A stretch of 64,000 nucleotides of DNA from Nonomuraea africana (GTDB lineage Bacteria > Actinomycetota > Actinomycetes > Streptosporangiales > Streptosporangiaceae), in NCBI RefSeq assembly GCF_014873535.1, contig NZ_JADBEF010000001.1:5828001-5892000 (forward strand). Reading direction: 5' to 3'. Under the pieces are notes generated by a model. The model made no database searches. It had not been told where the DNA came from and was given only the letters and a program-made list of their open reading frames with translations. Positions 9,074 to 17,284 of this stretch are shown here, piece after piece (the first letter of the stretch is position 1; each line of letters starts with the position of its first letter). The position numbers were made by a program, and so were the translations under genes.

Positions 9074-9546
9074 TCAGCGGGTGAGGGGGGTGACGTCGAG
9101 GCGGCCGTCGTCGCACACGGTGGCGGTGAAGGGGATCTCCAGGTGCGCCGTCTCGTCCGGTGGGATGATCACCAGGCGGGCCGACGCCGGGCAGCTCGTC
9201 TCCCGCCCCGTCTCGACGACCGTCCAGTGGAGCCTGGACGACGCCGCGGACCCAGGCTTGAGGAGCACCTTGCGAGGGGTCGCCGCCTCCCTGCGCGTGC
9301 GGGTGCGCAGCGCGTCGCCCCTGCCATCGATCATGACCAGCCCCGGGTACCCGTACACCCAGCAGCTCCGCCCCGACCTGTTGGTCAGTGTGAGCGGCGC
9401 GTAGCGCTGCCCCGCCCCGGGTCCACGCGCCCGAGGCCGGCCTTCAGCGCCCCCGTGCCGCACCGGGGGACGGGGGCCGCGGCGGCGGGAGCGGCCAGGA
9501 GTGTTCCCAGCAGGGCGGCCATGGTGACGACGGATGCTGCTCTCAT
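9074..9546 (-). pseudogene. secreted DUF4232 protein gene broken by a single-base frameshift
   Basis: Two frames together form one DUF4232 (actinobacterial secreted) protein. From ATG 9546 there is a signal peptide (TMAALLGTLLAAPAAAA) and the start of the mature domain with RCGTGALKAGLGRVDPG. The frame then runs to a stop in RRSH. The next frame picks up at GQRYAPLTLTNRSGRSCWVYGYPG and continues to the stop at 9074 (CDDGRLDVTPLTR). Restoring one G in the G-run near 9416-9419 joins the two exactly at the conserved GxRYAPLTLTNRSG motif. It may be a true loss of function or a sequencing error in a homopolymer. It is divergent from the LysR gene. Confidence 0.8.
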
Positions 9547-9598
9547 ATGGGATAAGACTCATAAACCGGGCGCACAGTTCGACCTCTACCCTGGTTCC

Positions 9599-10522
9599 GT
9601 GCTGAGTAGTAATCGCCTGCGGGTGCTCCTCGAAGTGTTCAGGACGGGGAGCATCGCGGGCGCGGCCAGGGTGCTGCGGCTGTCGCCGTCCGCGGTGTCC
9701 CACCAGCTGTCCCGCCTGGAGCAGGAGGCGGGCGTCGGCCTGGTGGAGCGCAACCCGCAGAGCCTGCGCCTGACCGAGGCGGGCCGCCGCCTGGCCCTCA
9801 GGGCCCAGGAGGTCGTGGACATCATCGAGGCGGCGGAGAAGGACCTGCTGGCCCAGGCCAGGGTGGACGCGGGCGAGCTGCGCATCGGCTTCTTCGCCTC
9901 CGCGGGCTACCGGCTGCTGCCGCTGGCGCTCTCGCGCTTCGCCTCCAGGTACCCGCAGGTGGCGCTCGACCTGGTGGAGGGCCAGCCCTACGAGCTGCTG
10001 CCCGATCTGGAGCGCGGCGCGCTCGACGTGCTGGTGGTCTTCGAGCACGCCCTCGATCCGTGGAAGTGCCCGGAAGGGGTGGAGGTGGTGCACCTGTTCG
10101 ACGAGCCGCAGCTGCTGGTCGTGCCCGCCGGTCACCCCGCCGGCATGCGGCCCAAGGTACGGCTGGCGGAGCTGGCCGAGGAGCCGTGGATCACGACGTT
10201 CGGCGCCGAGCACCCCGTGTCGATCCTGGAGCGGGCCGGCACGCTGGAGGGCTTCTCCCCGCAGATCCGCTGCCGCAGCGACCACTACGAGGTGACGATC
10301 GGCCTGGTGCGGGCCGGGCTCGGCGTGGCGCTGGTGCCGAGCCTCGGCCTGCACGGCGTCTCGGGGCTGCAGATCTGCCGCCTGACCACGCCGAACCTGT
10401 TCCGCAGGATCGGGGTGGCCAGGCGGCCGACCAACCCCAACCCCGCCGCGATCTCGTTCCTGGCCTACCTGCGCACCGCCTCGGCCCAGCTCAGGAACTC
10501 ACTGGAGCCCGCGCTCAGGTGA
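9599..10522 (+). CDS. LysR-family transcriptional regulator
   Basis: 307-aa LTTR. The N-terminal winged HTH (SSNRLRVLLEVFRTGSIAGAARVLRLSPSAVSHQLSRLEQEAGVGLVERNPQSLRLTEAGRRL) is followed by a linker helix and a two-lobed periplasmic-binding-like effector domain (LRIGFFASAGYRLLPLALSRF onward). GTG 9599 gives the standard LTTR N-terminus; upstream in-frame starts would add ~190 non-homologous residues. It converges with the beta-lactamase-like gene and overlaps its 3' end by 24 bp. It is close to the amino-acid transporter operon but not divergent from its promoter, so its target is uncertain; the broken DUF4232 gene is divergent from it. Confidence 0.9.
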   Translation: MLSSNRLRVLLEVFRTGSIAGAARVLRLSPSAVSHQLSRLEQEAGVGLVERNPQSLRLTEAGRRLALRAQEVVDIIEAAEKDLLAQARVDAGELRIGFFASAGYRLLPLALSRFASRYPQVALDLVEGQPYELLPDLERGALDVLVVFEHALDPWKCPEGVEVVHLFDEPQLLVVPAGHPAGMRPKVRLAELAEEPWITTFGAEHPVSILERAGTLEGFSPQIRCRSDHYEVTIGLVRAGLGVALVPSLGLHGVSGLQICRLTTPNLFRRIGVARRPTNPNPAAISFLAYLRTASAQLRNSLEPALR

Positions 10523-11236
10523 GGCGACGGCCAGCCCCGCCTGCCGTACGGCCGCGGCCAGCTCGTGCTCGCTGCCGGGCGGCCCGCAGGCGAGCACCGC
10601 GTAGGCCACGCGCCCGTCCATGATCCCGACGTCGGTCCTGACGCCGTCGTCCGTGCCCGTCTTGTTGGCCAGCCAGCCGCCCTCCGGGTCGTGCCTGACC
10701 AGTGCGGGGACGAGACTGTGGTCGGTGTTCTGCCGCATCCAGCCACGCATGAGCACCTGCCAGCCCTCGGCGCCGTTGACGAGGGCGGCGAGGGAGACGA
10801 GCTCGGCCGCGGTGCCGATCGCGAAGGTCGGCGGGTGCTCGGGGCCTCTCGGCTCCCTGACGCGGTCGAGCAGCCGGGTCCTCGACAGGCCGAGCGCCGC
10901 GGCGGCGGCGTTCACCCGCTCCAGCCCGACCCTGCGCAGCAGCGCGTTGGTAGCGGTGTTGTCGCTGACCGCGGCGGTGAGCAGGGCGAGGTCGCCGACC
11001 GACCACGTGCGGCCCGACAGCGAGGTCAGCAGGCCCGAGCCCGCGCAGTAGTCGTCGTCCCGCAGCGCGACGGGCTCCTCGGGCCGCAGGATGCCGCCCT
11101 CGATGCTCATCGCCACCTCGGCCAGCAGCAACAGCTTGCCGACGCTGGCCAGCGGGAGCTCGACGTCCTCGTTGACGCCGCGGGTCTCCCCGGTGACCAG
11201 GTCGCGCGTCGCCATGGCGAGCGTCATGTCCTTCAC
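10499..11236 (-). CDS. cytoplasmic class A beta-lactamase-like serine hydrolase
   Basis: 245-aa DD-peptidase/class A beta-lactamase fold. All three active-site motifs are present: SVGK (S31-K34), SDN (91-93) and KTG (192-194). There is no signal peptide or lipobox in front, unlike secreted beta-lactamases, so it should be cytosolic. This fits a peptidase/amidase role on imported material rather than drug resistance. The Glu166-type omega-loop residue cannot be placed with certainty (candidates REPRGPEHPP). Start GTG 11236 forms a GTGA overlap with the deacylase stop; ATG 11227 is the alternative. It is the last gene of a five-gene operon. Confidence 0.85.
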   Translation of the reverse strand: MKDMTLAMATRDLVTGETRGVNEDVELPLASVGKLLLLAEVAMSIEGGILRPEEPVALRDDDYCAGSGLLTSLSGRTWSVGDLALLTAAVSDNTATNALLRRVGLERVNAAAAALGLSRTRLLDRVREPRGPEHPPTFAIGTAAELVSLAALVNGAEGWQVLMRGWMRQNTDHSLVPALVRHDPEGGWLANKTGTDDGVRTDVGIMDGRVAYAVLACGPPGSEHELAAAVRQAGLAVASPERGLQ

Positions 11237-12822
11237 AGGGCGAGGATCCTTCCCCGCCGGGCGGCGGTGAGCGTGCCGTCCTCGACGGCCACCTCGCCCG
11301 CCACGACGACCGCGGCCAGGCCGGTGGGCGGCAGCAGTGGATCGGCGTAGGTGGCGCCGTCGGCCACCGTGCGCGGGTCGAGGAGCACCAGGTCGGCGTG
11401 GGCGCCGTCGCGCACCACTCCCCTGTCCTCGAGGCCGAACCGCGCGGCCGCCATGCCGGTCATCTTGTGCACGGCCGTCTCCAGGGGGAACAGGGCCTGG
11501 TCGCGGGAGTAGCGTCCGAGGACCCTCGGGAAGGTCCCCGCCAGGCGGGGGTGGGGGTGGCCGGGCTTCGGCACGCCGTCCGAGCCGATCATCGCGAACT
11601 CGCTGGTCAGCACGCGCTGGACATCGTCCTCGCGCATCGAGTGACTGATGATCGTCACCTCGCCCTCCTCGGCGAGGAGCAGTTCGGCGGCGGTGTCGAT
11701 GGGGTCGCCGCCCAGCTCGGCGATCGTGCGGCCCTCCGCCTCCGGGTGGTTGGCGGCGCAGGCGACCGAGATGCGGTCCCATCCGCCGTTGCCGACGGTG
11801 TTCTCCCAGCCCGGCACACCCTCGGCGATGGCCCTGCGCATCCGCTCGCGCTCGGCCCTGTCACGCAGCCGCGCGAGCAGCGCCTCGGTGCCGCCGTCGT
11901 TTGCCCACGGAGGGAACATCGCCGACAGGGAGGTGCTGCCCTCGGTGTAGGGGTAGACGTCGCAGGTGATGTCGAGGCCCTGCTCGCGCAGCGCGGCGAT
12001 GCGGGGCAGGGTGCGCTCGGTCCTGCCCCACGCGTGCCTGCCCGCGGTCTTGTGGTGGCTGACATGGAGCGCGGCGCCGCTCGCCCTGGCGATCTCGACC
12101 GCCTCCTCCAGCGCCTCCTCGACGCGCGACATCTCGTCGCGCAAGTGCGTGACGTACGGCCTGCCATGCCGTGCGGCCACCCTGGCCAGGGCGACGACCT
12201 CGGCGGTGTCGCCGTAGGTGCCGGGGGTGTAGATGAGGCCGGTGGACAGGCCCGCCGCGCCCGCCGCGAGCGCGTCGTCCAGCAGGGCGCACATGGTGTC
12301 GAGCTCGCGGGCGGTGGCGGGGCGGTCCGCGTAGCCCAGCACGCCCGCTCTGAGGGTGCCGTGCCCGACGAGCGAGGTGAGATGGTTCGACCGCGGGGCC
12401 TGCCGGTGCGCCTCCACGAACGCCCCGTAGTCCTGGAAGATCGGGATGTCGCCGCCGAAGCCCGCCCTGCTGGACCTGCGCAGGGCGGGCACGCGCTCGG
12501 GCAGGGCGGGGAAGAGGCTGGATCCGCAGTTGCCGCAGATCTCGGTGGTGACGCCCATCCGCACGGGAGCGGCGGCCAGCTCCCTGCCCCGCTCGCCGAG
12601 GAGGGTCACGGCGTCGGAGTGGGTGTGCACGTCGATGAAGCCGGGGGTCACCACGAGCCCGTCGGCGTCGATCACCCTGGCCGCGCCGCGCTCCGCCGCG
12701 ACCGCGGGGTCGCGGGGGAACAGGACGACGCGCCCGCCCGCGACGCCGACGTCGGCGTGGCGCAGGGGGGCGCCGGTCCCGTCGGCGACGAGCGCGCCGC
12801 GGATCAGCAACTCGAGGTTCAC
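11233..12822 (-). CDS. N-acyl-D-amino-acid deacylase (D-aminoacylase)
   Basis: 529-aa metal-dependent amidohydrolase that removes acyl groups from N-acyl-D-amino acids. N-terminal composite beta-sandwich (LIRGALVADGTGAPLRHADVGV), then the zinc ligands GFIDVHTHSD, the conserved CGNCG, HLRDE, HVSHHK, and near the end IGSDG and AARFGLEDRGVVRDGAHADLVLLD. Length and motif order match the D-aminoacylase family. D-hydantoinase-like or isoaspartyl dipeptidase activity is a less likely alternative. GTG 12822 overlaps the stop of the transporter ATPase (GTGA) and its own stop overlaps the next start, so translation is coupled on both sides. Confidence 0.9.
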   Translation of the reverse strand: MNLELLIRGALVADGTGAPLRHADVGVAGGRVVLFPRDPAVAAERGAARVIDADGLVVTPGFIDVHTHSDAVTLLGERGRELAAAPVRMGVTTEICGNCGSSLFPALPERVPALRRSSRAGFGGDIPIFQDYGAFVEAHRQAPRSNHLTSLVGHGTLRAGVLGYADRPATARELDTMCALLDDALAAGAAGLSTGLIYTPGTYGDTAEVVALARVAARHGRPYVTHLRDEMSRVEEALEEAVEIARASGAALHVSHHKTAGRHAWGRTERTLPRIAALREQGLDITCDVYPYTEGSTSLSAMFPPWANDGGTEALLARLRDRAERERMRRAIAEGVPGWENTVGNGGWDRISVACAANHPEAEGRTIAELGGDPIDTAAELLLAEEGEVTIISHSMREDDVQRVLTSEFAMIGSDGVPKPGHPHPRLAGTFPRVLGRYSRDQALFPLETAVHKMTGMAAARFGLEDRGVVRDGAHADLVLLDPRTVADGATYADPLLPPTGLAAVVVAGEVAVEDGTLTAARRGRILAL

Positions 12823-13583
12823 AGCACCTGCCCGAGGAAGGCGCGGGTGCGGTCGTGGCGCGGGTCGGCCAGGACCTCGCGCGGCGGCCCCTCCTCCACG
12901 ATCACGCCGTCGTCGATGAAGACCAGATGGTCTCCGGCCTCCCTGGCGAAGCCCATCTCGTGCGTCACCACGATCATGGTCATCCCGCTGGCCGCCAGGT
13001 CGCGCATGACCTGCAGCACCTCCTGCACGAGTTCGGGGTCGAGCGCGCTGGTCGGCTCGTCGAAGAGCATCACCTTGGGGTTCATCGCCAGGCTGCGCGC
13101 GATCGCCACACGCTGCTGCTGCCCGCCCGACAGCTGGCTGGGATAGTGCCCCGCCCTGTCGGCCAGGCCCACCCGCTCGAGCAGCGCGAGCGCCTGCTGC
13201 CTCGACTCCGACCGCCTGACGCCCTTCACCGTGCAGGGGCCCTCCATGACGTTCTCCAGCGCGGTCATGTGCGGGAACAGGTGGAAGCGCTGGAAGACCA
13301 TGCCGATCTCCTGGCGCTGCCCGCACAACCGCTCGGGACGCAGGTGGTGCAGCCGCCCCGCCTTCTCGGCGAAGCCGATGAGCTCGCCGTCCACCCAGAC
13401 GCGTCCCGCGTCGATCGTCTCCAGGCGGTTCACGCAGCGCAGCAGCGTGGACTTACCCGATCCCGAGGGGCCGACCACGCAGACCACGCCGCCGGGCGGC
13501 ACGTCGAGGCTGACCCCCTTCAGCACCTCCAGGTGCCCGAAGCGCTTCCGCACCGATTCGATCTTCACCATGCTAGTGGCCAC
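12819..13583 (-). CDS. polar amino-acid ABC transporter, ATP-binding subunit (GlnQ/HisP type)
   Basis: 254-aa ABC ATPase that powers the adjacent permease on the cytoplasmic face. Walker A GPSGSGKST (about 39-47), Q-loop in MVFQRFHLFPHMT, signature LSGGQQQR, Walker B VMLFDEPTSALDP and H-loop VVTHE are all intact. The HLFPHMTALENV segment is typical of the polar amino-acid subfamily. Between Walker A and the Q-loop it has a slightly longer insert (GFAEKAGRLHHLRPERLCG). The start is GTG 13583 (GGAGAGG upstream, overlapping the permease end) or ATG 13571 directly after the permease stop. Confidence 0.93.
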   Translation of the reverse strand: MATSMVKIESVRKRFGHLEVLKGVSLDVPPGGVVCVVGPSGSGKSTLLRCVNRLETIDAGRVWVDGELIGFAEKAGRLHHLRPERLCGQRQEIGMVFQRFHLFPHMTALENVMEGPCTVKGVRRSESRQQALALLERVGLADRAGHYPSQLSGGQQQRVAIARSLAMNPKVMLFDEPTSALDPELVQEVLQVMRDLAASGMTMIVVTHEMGFAREAGDHLVFIDDGVIVEEGPPREVLADPRHDRTRAFLGQVL

Positions 13584-14403
13584 GGCTGAACCGCCTCTCC
13601 AGGAAGTGCTGGCCGACCGTGGCGACGCTGGTGAGCAGCAGGTACCAGGTGGAGGCGACCACCAGCAGCGCGATGACCTCGAAGTTGTCCAGGTAGATGC
13701 GCTGGGAGACGGTCAGCAGCTCGGCGCCGGCGATGACCGAGACCATCGAGGTGGTCTTCAGCATCGAGATGAACTGGTTGCCGGTCGGCGGGATGATCAC
13801 CCGCATCGCCTGCGGCAGCACGACCCTGCGCAGGATCTGCCGGTGGGTCATGCCCAGCGACTCGGCCGCCTCCCGCTGTCCGGGATCGACGGACTTGATG
13901 CCGGCCCGCACGATCTCCGCCATGTAGGCGCCCTCGTTGATGGTCAGCCCGAGCAGCGCCGCGGTGAACGGCGTGATCAGCTCGTTGGCCGGCCACTGCA
14001 GGAACATCGGCCCGCCGAACGGGATGCCGATCCCGATCTGGGGGAAGACCAGGCCGATGTTGAACCAGAAGATCAGCTGCACGAGCAGCGGCGTGCCGCG
14101 GAAGAACCACGTGTAGAGGCCGGCCGCGCCGCGCAGCACCGGGCTGTCCGACAGCTGCATGACGGCGGCCGTCACGCCGAGCACGACGCCGATCGCCATG
14201 GACAGCACGGTCAGCGCGATCGTGACCCACAGGCCGCCGAGGATGCGGCCGTCGAACAGGAAGGCGGCGATCACGTCCCAGTGCAGGTTCGGGTTGACGA
14301 TGATCGTGTAGGCCAGCCAGGCCAGGACGAGCGCCGCCACCGCCGCCGCGGCCAGCCGTCCGGGCCTGGACGGTTTCACCGCCTCGATCGGGAGCTCCAT
14401 CAT
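13573..14403 (-). CDS. polar amino-acid ABC transporter permease (HisM/GlnP type)
   Basis: 276-aa inner-membrane permease with an N-terminal TM (about 17-37) and the His/Glu/Gln permease domain starting LGGLWVTIALTVLSMAIGVVLGV. FFRGTPLLVQLIF and the cytoplasmic EAA loop EAAESLGMTHRQILRRVVLPQAMRVIIPPTGNQF are diagnostic. It is the only permease gene, so it probably acts as a homodimer. ATG 14403 overlaps the binding-protein stop (ATGATG); 14400 is an alternative start. Confidence 0.93.
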   Translation of the reverse strand: MMELPIEAVKPSRPGRLAAAAVAALVLAWLAYTIIVNPNLHWDVIAAFLFDGRILGGLWVTIALTVLSMAIGVVLGVTAAVMQLSDSPVLRGAAGLYTWFFRGTPLLVQLIFWFNIGLVFPQIGIGIPFGGPMFLQWPANELITPFTAALLGLTINEGAYMAEIVRAGIKSVDPGQREAAESLGMTHRQILRRVVLPQAMRVIIPPTGNQFISMLKTTSMVSVIAGAELLTVSQRIYLDNFEVIALLVVASTWYLLLTSVATVGQHFLERRFSRGH

Positions 14404-15266
14404 GCGCCCGTGTTGATCGTGACCTTGGCGACGGCGTTCGGGGTCGTGCCGTACTTCTCCAGGATCCTGCCGTACTCACCGCTGTCGATGAGCTCCTGCA
14501 GCGCCTTGGCGACGGCGTCGCGCAGGCCCGTCTGCCTCTTGTCGACGGCGATGCCCCAGGGGCCCGCGTCGTACTGCTCGGGCAGGACCTCGTACTTGCC
14601 GGTCTCCTTGGCGTACATGAAGGCCACGGGAGAGTCGACGATCGTGGCGACGGTGCGTCCCGAGTCGATGGTGAGCAGGCCGGTCGGCGCGTCCTCGCTC
14701 TGCAGGATCTCCATCTTCTCGGCGCACTTGTCGTTCTGGCGCTTGCCGATCTCGAGGTTGGAGCTGCCCTTGGCCAGGACGACCTTCTTGCCGCAAAGGT
14801 CGGCAAGGGTCCTGATGCCCTCCGGGTTGCCCTTCTTCACCATGATGGAGCCGCCGGCGTTGAAGTAGTCGACGAAGTCGACCGCCTTGCGGCGCTGCTC
14901 CAGGTCGCTCAGCGCGGACATGGCGATGTCCCACCTGCCGCCCTGCAGCCCGGGGATGAGGCCGTCGAAGGAGGCGTTGACGACCTGCGTCCGCAGCCCG
15001 AGCCGTGCGCCGATCGCGACGGCCAGGTCCGGGTCGACGCCGGTCATCTCCTGGGTGCCCGGCTTGTACATCTCCATCGGCGGATAGCCCTCCGAGGTGG
15101 CCATCCGCAGCACGCCCGACTTCCTGACCGCCTCGGGGACGAGTTCCTTGGCGCTCTTGCCCGTCGAGGAGGGCGGGGTGGGCGCCGCCGTGCCGGAGGT
15201 CGACCTCCCGCATCCCACGCCCAGGGCGCAGATCGCCGCCAGGGCGATGACCAGGTGTTTCCGCAT
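14400..15266 (-). CDS. amino-acid ABC transporter substrate-binding lipoprotein
   Basis: 288-aa solute-binding protein, SBP_bac_3 family. N-terminal lipoprotein signal MRKHLVIALAAICALGVGC (Cys19; the -3 position is Gly, so the lipobox is slightly atypical). Then a low-complexity linker and the binding fold: VLRMATSEGYPPMEMY, GVDPDLAVAIGARLGL, FDGLIPGLQGGRWDIAMSALSD, and the second lobe from TLADLCGKKVVLAKGSSN. ATG 15266 is chosen because it gives the signal peptide directly. First gene of the operon; its promoter must lie in the 122-bp divergent region shared with the decarboxylase gene. The ligand is probably an amino acid or N-acyl amino acid, judged from the downstream deacylase. Confidence 0.92.
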   Translation of the reverse strand: MRKHLVIALAAICALGVGCGRSTSGTAAPTPPSSTGKSAKELVPEAVRKSGVLRMATSEGYPPMEMYKPGTQEMTGVDPDLAVAIGARLGLRTQVVNASFDGLIPGLQGGRWDIAMSALSDLEQRRKAVDFVDYFNAGGSIMVKKGNPEGIRTLADLCGKKVVLAKGSSNLEIGKRQNDKCAEKMEILQSEDAPTGLLTIDSGRTVATIVDSPVAFMYAKETGKYEVLPEQYDAGPWGIAVDKRQTGLRDAVAKALQELIDSGEYGRILEKYGTTPNAVAKVTINTGA

Positions 15267-15388
15267 GGCACCCCATGGTGGCGAGCACGCCGCGCGCCAC
15301 CAAGACCCGTGAAGGCATGCGACCCTCAGCAACGAAAGCGTCGAGGCTGGCTCGTCTCGGGCATCGCGTCTGCCTACGCTCCCGCTTC

Positions 15389-16624
15389 ATGAGCTTGGAC
15401 ATTTGGCCCCAGACCACCGCGTGGACCGGCGGGGAGCTGCACCTCGGCGGCGTCAGCGCGGTCGAGCTGGCCAGGGTGTACGGCACGCCCGCCTACCTGC
15501 TCGACGAGGCCGACTTCAGGGCCCGTGCCCGCGCGTGGCTCGACGCGCTGCCCGACGGCGACGTCCACTACGGCGGCAAGGCCTTCCTCTGTCCCGAGGT
15601 GGTGCGCTGGCTGGACGAGCTCGGCCTGTCGCTCGACGTGTGCACCGGCGGTGAGATGGCCGTGGCCAGGGCGGGCGGCATGCCGCCCGAGCGCGTGGTC
15701 TTCCACGGCAACAACAAGTCGCCCCTCGAGCTGCGCCGCGCGGTGGAGTGGGGCATCGGCTGCGTCGTCGTGGACTCCTTCACCGAGATCGCCAGGCTCG
15801 CCGCCGTCGCCGCCGAGCTGGGCGTCACGCAGCGGGTGATGATCAGGGTCACCCCCGGCGTGGACCCGCACACCCACGCCGCCATCGCCACCGGCGGCGA
15901 GGACTCCAAGTTCGGCTTCTCGCTGGCCGCGGGCCTGGCCGCGCGCGCGGTGGAACAGGTGGCCGCCGAGCCCTCACTCGAGCTGCACGGCCTGCACTCC
16001 CACATCGGCTCGCAGATCTTGGAGCTGGAGGCCTTCGGCCTGGCCGCGGCCAGGATGGCGGAGTTCGCCGCCTCGACCGGGGTGACCAGGCTCGATCTGG
16101 GCGGCGGCCTCGGCGTCGCCTACACCCCCGGCGACCCGACCCCGCCGACGCCGGCCGAGCTGCTCGCCGTACTCAAGAAGGAGACGGAGGGGCTGCGCCT
16201 GGCGGTCGAGCCGGGCCGGTCCATCGCCGGGCCCTCCACGGTCGCGCTCTACGAGGTCGGCACGGTCAAGGGCCGCTACGTCAGCGTCAACGGCGGCATG
16301 AGCGACAACCCCCGCCCCGCCATGTACGGCGCCGCCTACACCGCCGCGCTGGCCAACCGGCGCTCCGACGCCCCGCCCAGCGCGGTCACCGTCGTGGGCA
16401 AGCACTGCGAGAGCGGCGACGTGCTGGTCAGGGATCTTCCCCTCCCCTCCGACCTGCGCCCGGGCGACCTGCTGGCCGTCCCCGTGTCAGGGGCCTACCA
16501 GCGCTCCATGGCCGGCAACTACAACCACGTGCCGCGGCCCCCCGTCGTGGCGGTCATGGACGGCTCGGCCAGGGCGATCGTCCGCCGCGAGAGCGAGGAG
16601 GACCTGCTCAGGCTCTATCCGTAG
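15389..16624 (+). CDS. diaminopimelate decarboxylase-like PLP enzyme (fold III)
   Basis: 411-aa group IV decarboxylase (alanine-racemase-type barrel plus C-terminal beta domain). PLP lysine in HYGGKAFLC (K64); HGLHSHIGSQI, DLGGGLGVAY and EPGRSI form the phosphate pocket; KHCESGDVL carries the active-site Cys contributed by the partner subunit; SGAYQRSMAGNYNH closes the family pattern. True LysA decarboxylates the D-carbon of meso-diaminopimelate. The usual lysA neighbours (argS, hom, thrC) are absent, and the gene is divergent from a D-aminoacylase/importer operon, so a specialised role is possible. ATG 15389 has no Shine-Dalgarno; TACGCT at 15374-15379 sits as a -10 box for a leaderless transcript. 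Confidence 0.87.
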   Translation: MSLDIWPQTTAWTGGELHLGGVSAVELARVYGTPAYLLDEADFRARARAWLDALPDGDVHYGGKAFLCPEVVRWLDELGLSLDVCTGGEMAVARAGGMPPERVVFHGNNKSPLELRRAVEWGIGCVVVDSFTEIARLAAVAAELGVTQRVMIRVTPGVDPHTHAAIATGGEDSKFGFSLAAGLAARAVEQVAAEPSLELHGLHSHIGSQILELEAFGLAAARMAEFAASTGVTRLDLGGGLGVAYTPGDPTPPTPAELLAVLKKETEGLRLAVEPGRSIAGPSTVALYEVGTVKGRYVSVNGGMSDNPRPAMYGAAYTAALANRRSDAPPSAVTVVGKHCESGDVLVRDLPLPSDLRPGDLLAVPVSGAYQRSMAGNYNHVPRPPVVAVMDGSARAIVRRESEEDLLRLYP

Positions 16625-16692
16625 GCCCCGGAAAGGAATTGCAGAGTGATCCTTTGCGGCGGGTGGTGCGTTACGCGCCATCTCCTGGGCAT

Positions 16693-17235
16693 ATGCGGGC
16701 CATGGCTGAGTTCCTGACCGACATCAAGACCATCCGTGAGCGCGCCAGGGTCGAGATCGGCAAGGGCCCGATCACCGACGCGTACGGCGCCGACCTGGAG
16801 CGCGTGATCCAGGTCTGCAACGAGGCGCTGGCGACGGAGATCGTTTGCGTGCTGCGCTACAAGCGCCATTACTACACCGCCAGCGGCATCATGGCCGAGT
16901 CGGTGGCGGCGGAGTTCCTCGAGCACTCCGCGGACGAGCAGGAGCACGCCGACAAGCTGGCCGCGCGGATCATCCAGCTCGGCGGTGAGCCGGACTTCAA
17001 CCCGGACACACTGACCTCGCGCTCGCACTCGCAGTACGACGCCAGCAGGGGCCTCGCCGACATGATCAAGGAGGATCTGGTCGCGGAGCGCATCGCGGTG
17101 GCGGCCTACACCGAGATCATCCAGTGGCTCGGCGACAAGGACGTGACGACGCGCAGGATCTTCGAGGAGCTGCTGGCGAAGGAAGAGGAGCACGCCGACG
17201 ACATGAAGACCCTGCTGGAGCGGGTGCCCGGGTAG
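16693..17235 (+). CDS. ferritin-like (bacterioferritin-type) protein
   Basis: 180 aa, four-helix ferritin-like fold for iron oxidation/storage or oxidative stress protection, cytoplasmic. Di-iron ligands are visible in helix order: ALATEIVCVLRYKRHYY (E), EHSADEQEHADKLAARI (ExxH), EDLVAERIAVAAYTEI (E) and LLAKEEEHADDMKTLL (ExxH). The haem-ligating Met of classical bacterioferritin is not evident. Start is ATG 16693 or 16702; neither has a clear ribosome-binding site. A symmetrical hairpin follows the stop. Confidence 0.87.
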   Translation: MRAMAEFLTDIKTIRERARVEIGKGPITDAYGADLERVIQVCNEALATEIVCVLRYKRHYYTASGIMAESVAAEFLEHSADEQEHADKLAARIIQLGGEPDFNPDTLTSRSHSQYDASRGLADMIKEDLVAERIAVAAYTEIIQWLGDKDVTTRRIFEELLAKEEEHADDMKTLLERVPG

Positions 17236-17240
17236 CGGGT

Positions 17241-17279
17241 GGCCCTGGACGGCGGATGCTCGCTCCACCGCCCAGGGCC
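17241..17279. terminator. hairpin between convergent ferritin-like and RHS genes
   Basis: Outer stem GGCCCTGG / CCAGGGCC with inner CGGCGG / CCACCG pairing, lying in the 49-bp gap between two convergent stops. Works for both strands by position; no U-tract. Confidence 0.7.
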
Positions 17280-17284
17280 GTGGC

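Noticed and set aside
10499..11236. Antibiotic-resistance beta-lactamase
   Set aside because: No export signal and its position in a transporter/deacylase operon argue for a metabolic hydrolase.
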